A model generated the notes under the pieces. It saw only the letters and a program-made list of their open reading frames with translations, searched no databases and was not told the DNA's origin. A program made the translations under genes and the position numbers. A stretch of 8,546 nucleotides of DNA from CAYNNQ01 sp051748085 (GTDB lineage Bacteria; Desulfobacterota; Desulfovibrionia; Desulfovibrionales; Desulfonatronovibrionaceae). The stretch is from positions 1 through 8,546 of the forward strand of contig JBNJHA010000083.1 in the NCBI GenBank assembly GCA_051748085.1, in the 5' to 3' direction. Positions 6,271-8,546 of this stretch are shown here, piece after piece. Numbering within the stretch: the first letter of the stretch is position 1; each line of letters begins with the position of its first letter.

Positions 6271-7386
6271 ATGGGAATCTGGTATAATGAGTTAAAAACA
6301 AAAATACATATTGATGCCGTCAAACATAATTGGCAGTTAATTCAAAAAAAATGTAAAAATCCTGTTCCGGTTATCAAATCCGATGCATACGGCCACGGTC
6401 TGGCCCCGATATCCAGAATGCTTGCCGAATACGGAGCCCGCTCCATGGCCGTCGGAACGGTTTCCGAAGCCGCGGCCCTGCGCCTGACGCCTTTCGCAGG
6501 CGAGATAATTTCTCTTCTGGGGCCGATAAACAGCGAGGATTATCAATATATAATCGATTATTCCCTGCTTCCTTTTATCGGCAACTTTGAACAGCTCCGA
6601 AAGCTGGACGACACCGGCAACGGTTCTCCCTTGCCTGTGGCCCTTAAATTCCAGACCGGCATGTCCAGACTGGGCTTTGATCCGGATCAGGCAGAACAGG
6701 TGGCGGAGACAGTCAATCGGTTGCCCGGCATAAGGCCAGTATATCTTTGCTCGCATCTGGCCGCAGCGGATAATCCGCGCGAAGATGAATATACCAGATA
6801 TCAGGCCTGTAAAATGCTGGAAATCGATGCTGCACTGCGCCAATCGGGAATTGTTTGCCGCAAATGTCTGGCCAACTCGGCAGGCATACTTGGATGGCCG
6901 GAACTGCATCTGGATGCTCAACGCCCCGGTATCGCCCTTTATGGCGGAAACCCCTTTTACGGCAATGAACGTGAACAAAGGGGAGCGGACCTTAAACAGG
7001 CCATGCATGTATGGGCACCCGTTCTGGAAGTCAGAAATATCGACAAGGGCCAGACAATCAGTTACGGCCGGACCTTCAAGGCGCCCCAAAAAATGCGTGT
7101 GGCCATAGTCGCCTGCGGCTACGCGGATAATTACAGCCGCGGCCTTTCAAATACCGGCTGGATGCTTCTCCATGAAAAACGGGCCCCGATTCTCGGACGC
7201 GTATGCATGCAATTAACCGCGGTAGACGCATCAGCCATCCCGGAGACCCAAATCGGCGACAAGGCTCATATTCTTGGCGGCCCCGGCCCTCATTCAATTA
7301 CCGCCCATGAACTGGCCAATTGGTGGAAGACTATATCCTATGAAGTTTTTTGCCTTCTGGGGCAAAATCGCAAAAAATACGTCTAA
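6271..7386 (+). CDS. alr: Alanine racemase
   Basis: 371 residues, normal length. A cytoplasmic PLP enzyme that interconverts L- and D-alanine for peptidoglycan. The PLP lysine is K36 in VIKSDAYGHG. FQTGMSRLGF carries R133, equivalent to the arginine that contacts the PLP phenolic oxygen. The second catalytic base is Y265 in ISYGRTF, the same number as in the Geobacillus enzyme. IVACGYADNYSRGLSNTG, ILGRVCMQLTAVDAS and ISYEVFCLLG complete the C-terminal beta domain. Small departures from the consensus: GYADNYSR for GYADGYPR, and CMQ for CMDQ (Q314 in place of the usual Asp). All catalytic residues are present, so I expect activity. It begins 44 bases after moaA, probably in the same transcript. 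Confidence 0.96.
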   Translation: MGIWYNELKTKIHIDAVKHNWQLIQKKCKNPVPVIKSDAYGHGLAPISRMLAEYGARSMAVGTVSEAAALRLTPFAGEIISLLGPINSEDYQYIIDYSLLPFIGNFEQLRKLDDTGNGSPLPVALKFQTGMSRLGFDPDQAEQVAETVNRLPGIRPVYLCSHLAAADNPREDEYTRYQACKMLEIDAALRQSGIVCRKCLANSAGILGWPELHLDAQRPGIALYGGNPFYGNEREQRGADLKQAMHVWAPVLEVRNIDKGQTISYGRTFKAPQKMRVAIVACGYADNYSRGLSNTGWMLLHEKRAPILGRVCMQLTAVDASAIPETQIGDKAHILGGPGPHSITAHELANWWKTISYEVFCLLGQNRKKYV

Positions 7387-7480
7387 AAAACAACTTGGTA
7401 ATGATAACCCAAGTGTAACTATGCACTACACTAAATTTGGCTCTTCGACGGAATGCATGGATTTTTGCGGGTTATTCTCC

Positions 7481-7606
7481 TGATCCTTTTGCTGCCGAAC
7501 TTTCGGTTCTGTATTTTCTAAGCCCCGCCAAAGGGGGCAAGCATCCCCCTTTTGGCGAGGACAGAAAAATTTGCGAACCTTTCGTCAGGAATATCAGAAA
7601 GGATCA
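7481..7606. repeat. ~126-bp nested imperfect palindrome with GC-rich core hairpin
   Basis: Successive inverted pairs share roughly one centre (about 7542): tgatccttt 7481-7489 with aaaggatca 7598-7606; ggttc 7505-7509 with gaacc 7575-7579; attttct 7513-7519 with an agaaaaa run 7563-7569; ccccgccaaaggggg 7523-7537 with ccccctttt-ggcgagg 7545-7560. The core stem has one bulged base and one mismatch around a 7-base loop. No target-site duplication is visible outside the 9-bp ends. It could be a MITE-like or REP-like element, a structured RNA or a processing site. There is no T-run after the core on either strand, so it is not a typical intrinsic terminator. Confidence 0.65.
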
Positions 7607-7641
7607 TTTGAACGAAATCCACACGCAACCTCGAGTAACCT

Positions 7642-7662
7642 AAAAAAATCACCCGATTTTTT
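7642..7662 (+). other. A/T-rich hairpin just upstream of the transporter gene start
   Basis: aaaaaatc (7643-7650) pairs with gatttttt (7655-7662) around accc, an 8-bp stem ending in a run of T, about 11 bases before the ATG at 7674. Read on the plus strand it resembles a weak A-rich/T-rich terminator. Its position between the palindrome and the start codon would also let it affect ribosome access, since the only Shine-Dalgarno-like bases (gcgga, 7663-7667) follow it directly. Confidence 0.35.
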
Positions 7663-7673
7663 GCGGAAATTTC

Positions 7674-8540
7674 ATGTGGATACTTTTTTCCTTTTTAACC
7701 GCGCTGTTTGAAGCCGGAAAAGACACCCTGTGCAAGCATGCCCTCGGCAGCAGCCGGGAAATCACCGTTGCCTGGGCGTGGAAGGTTTTGTCCCTGCCCT
7801 TCTTATGGCCGGCATTACTACTTATTCCCTGGCCAAAGACACTTTCTCCCGATTTCTGGATGGCGCTGGCAATCGGAGCCGGATTGAATATTCTGGCCAC
7901 TTTCATGTACATACGGGCAATAAGCTCGGACGATCTGTCCCTTACGCTGCCTTTGCTCAGCTTCACGCCTTTGTTTCTTCTGATCACTTCGCCGCTTCTG
8001 GTAAACGAATCACCCACGGGAATTTCAGGATATCTGGGTATTGTCTTGATATTTTGTGGAAGCTATGTTTTGGGGCTGGGTAAAAAAAGAGGAGTGCTGG
8101 CTCCGCTGAAAGCGCTTTTCGCGAACTCCGGACCGCGCTGGATGCTCGGAGTTGCCGCTTTGTGGAGTGTTGCCGCCAATATGGACAAGATCGGAGTCAA
8201 GGCAACATCGCCTTTTTTCTGGGCCGTTTGCGTGCAGACGGTCATTGGCGCGGGCATCACCCTGACACTGCTTTTCGCCCGCAAAAGAAAAATGCCCACA
8301 GGGGAAAAAAGCAATCCCTGGCCGCTGTTTCTGATCGGCCTGCTGACCGCGCTCGGTCTGCTGTGTCAAATGACGGCGATAGATTCAGGAATAGTTCCTT
8401 ACGTCATCTCCATAAAGCGCACCAGCATCTTTCTGGGGGTGCTTGCCGGCGGTTTTTTATTCAAGGAAAAAGAAAAGAAGTGGCGCATTACCGGGTCGAT
8501 ATGCATGCTGGCCGGAATATTCTGCATAGCCGCTGCCTGA
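7674..8540 (+). CDS. DMT superfamily (EamA-type) transporter
   Basis: 288 residues, the usual length for EamA transporters. It has ten predicted membrane helices (about 1-18, 32-50, 60-80, 88-108, 117-135, 155-170, 178-202, 215-233, 238-262, 270-287) in two five-helix halves. Each half ends with the family pattern: PLLSFTPLFLLITSPLLVNESPT in the first, ISIKRTSIFLGVLAGGFLFKEKEK in the second, where a Glu follows the penultimate helix. Positively charged loops (GKKRG 136-140, RKRK 203-206) are consistent with cytoplasmic sides. Substrate unknown: relatives export amino acids, metabolites or drugs. The ribosome-binding site is weak. It is separated from alr by 287 bases holding a large palindrome, so it may be transcribed independently. 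Confidence 0.9.
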   Translation: MWILFSFLTALFEAGKDTLCKHALGSSREITVAWAWKVLSLPFLWPALLLIPWPKTLSPDFWMALAIGAGLNILATFMYIRAISSDDLSLTLPLLSFTPLFLLITSPLLVNESPTGISGYLGIVLIFCGSYVLGLGKKRGVLAPLKALFANSGPRWMLGVAALWSVAANMDKIGVKATSPFFWAVCVQTVIGAGITLTLLFARKRKMPTGEKSNPWPLFLIGLLTALGLLCQMTAIDSGIVPYVISIKRTSIFLGVLAGGFLFKEKEKKWRITGSICMLAGIFCIAAA

Positions 8541-8546
8541 TCTTCG

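Larger units (their letters stand above)
7387..7673 (+). other. Intergenic region between alr and the transporter gene
   Basis: 287 bases with no coding frame that looks real. Right after alr there are two small stems sharing bases: acttgg/ccaagt (7393-7398, 7409-7414) and agtgta/tacact (7412-7417, 7427-7432). These are followed by the large palindrome at 7481-7606, then an A/T hairpin at 7642-7662 just before the next start codon. No clear promoter or intrinsic terminator was found. Confidence 0.5.

Noticed and set aside
6337..7089. 250-codon open frame on the minus strand
   Set aside because: Fully antisense to alr, whose catalytic motifs are intact; composition and motifs do not resemble a protein family.
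7523..7560. Core hairpin as an intrinsic terminator for alr
   Set aside because: The stem is strong but is followed by acagaaaaa, not a T-run, and the minus strand lacks one too.
1..8546. tRNA, rRNA, CRISPR array, phage or complete insertion sequence
   Set aside because: No cloverleaf, spaced direct repeats, integrase or transposase sequence was seen on either strand.

Overview
The window looks like ordinary chromosome from a Desulfovibrio-type sulfate reducer (Desulfobacterota, probably Desulfovibrionales). This rests on gene content and order, not on a database match. A precorrin-2 dehydrogenase gene, a CcsA/HemX-type membrane protein gene and hemA lie in that order in one tight operon, which I recall from Desulfovibrio. 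The MoaA protein also has a Desulfovibrio-like look. Base composition appears balanced, and no feature suggests a phage, plasmid or complete insertion sequence.

Layout. (1) 1-188: the C-terminal end of an unrecognised plus-strand gene. (2) 189-607: about 420 bases with no intact gene. It holds what looks like a decayed toxin-antitoxin locus: a Phd/YefM-like antitoxin fragment, then the C-terminal part of a PIN-domain toxin, with a 17-bp near-perfect inverted repeat between them. (3) 608-3754, minus strand: a tetrapyrrole operon, read sirC-like, ccsA/hemX-like, hemA, then a small unknown gene. The genes overlap or touch: sirC/ccsA overlap by 14 nt, ccsA/hemA share a TAA-ATG junction, and the ribosome-binding site of the last gene lies inside the hemA tail. 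(4) 3755-3902: a 148-base divergent intergenic region. (5) 3903-8540, plus strand: a family-9 glycosyltransferase, moaA (molybdenum cofactor), alr (alanine racemase) and a DMT/EamA-type transporter, with gaps of 104, 44 and 287 bases.

How the genes work together. HemA commits glutamyl-tRNA to tetrapyrrole synthesis. The SirC-like enzyme oxidises precorrin-2 toward sirohydrochlorin, which feeds siroheme and, in sulfate reducers, the alternative heme route. The CcsA-like protein is placed to link heme supply to cytochrome c assembly or to HemA level. The plus-strand genes are general housekeeping functions (envelope sugar transfer, molybdopterin synthesis, D-alanine supply, small-molecule export) and do not form one obvious pathway.

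I see no clearly new multi-gene system. The items most worth checking are non-coding: a hairpin that buries the ribosome-binding site of an 8-codon leader ORF overlapping the moaA start, and a ~126-bp nested imperfect palindrome between alr and the transporter gene. A third is the SirC-like protein, which lacks the aspartate that is catalytic in CysG.
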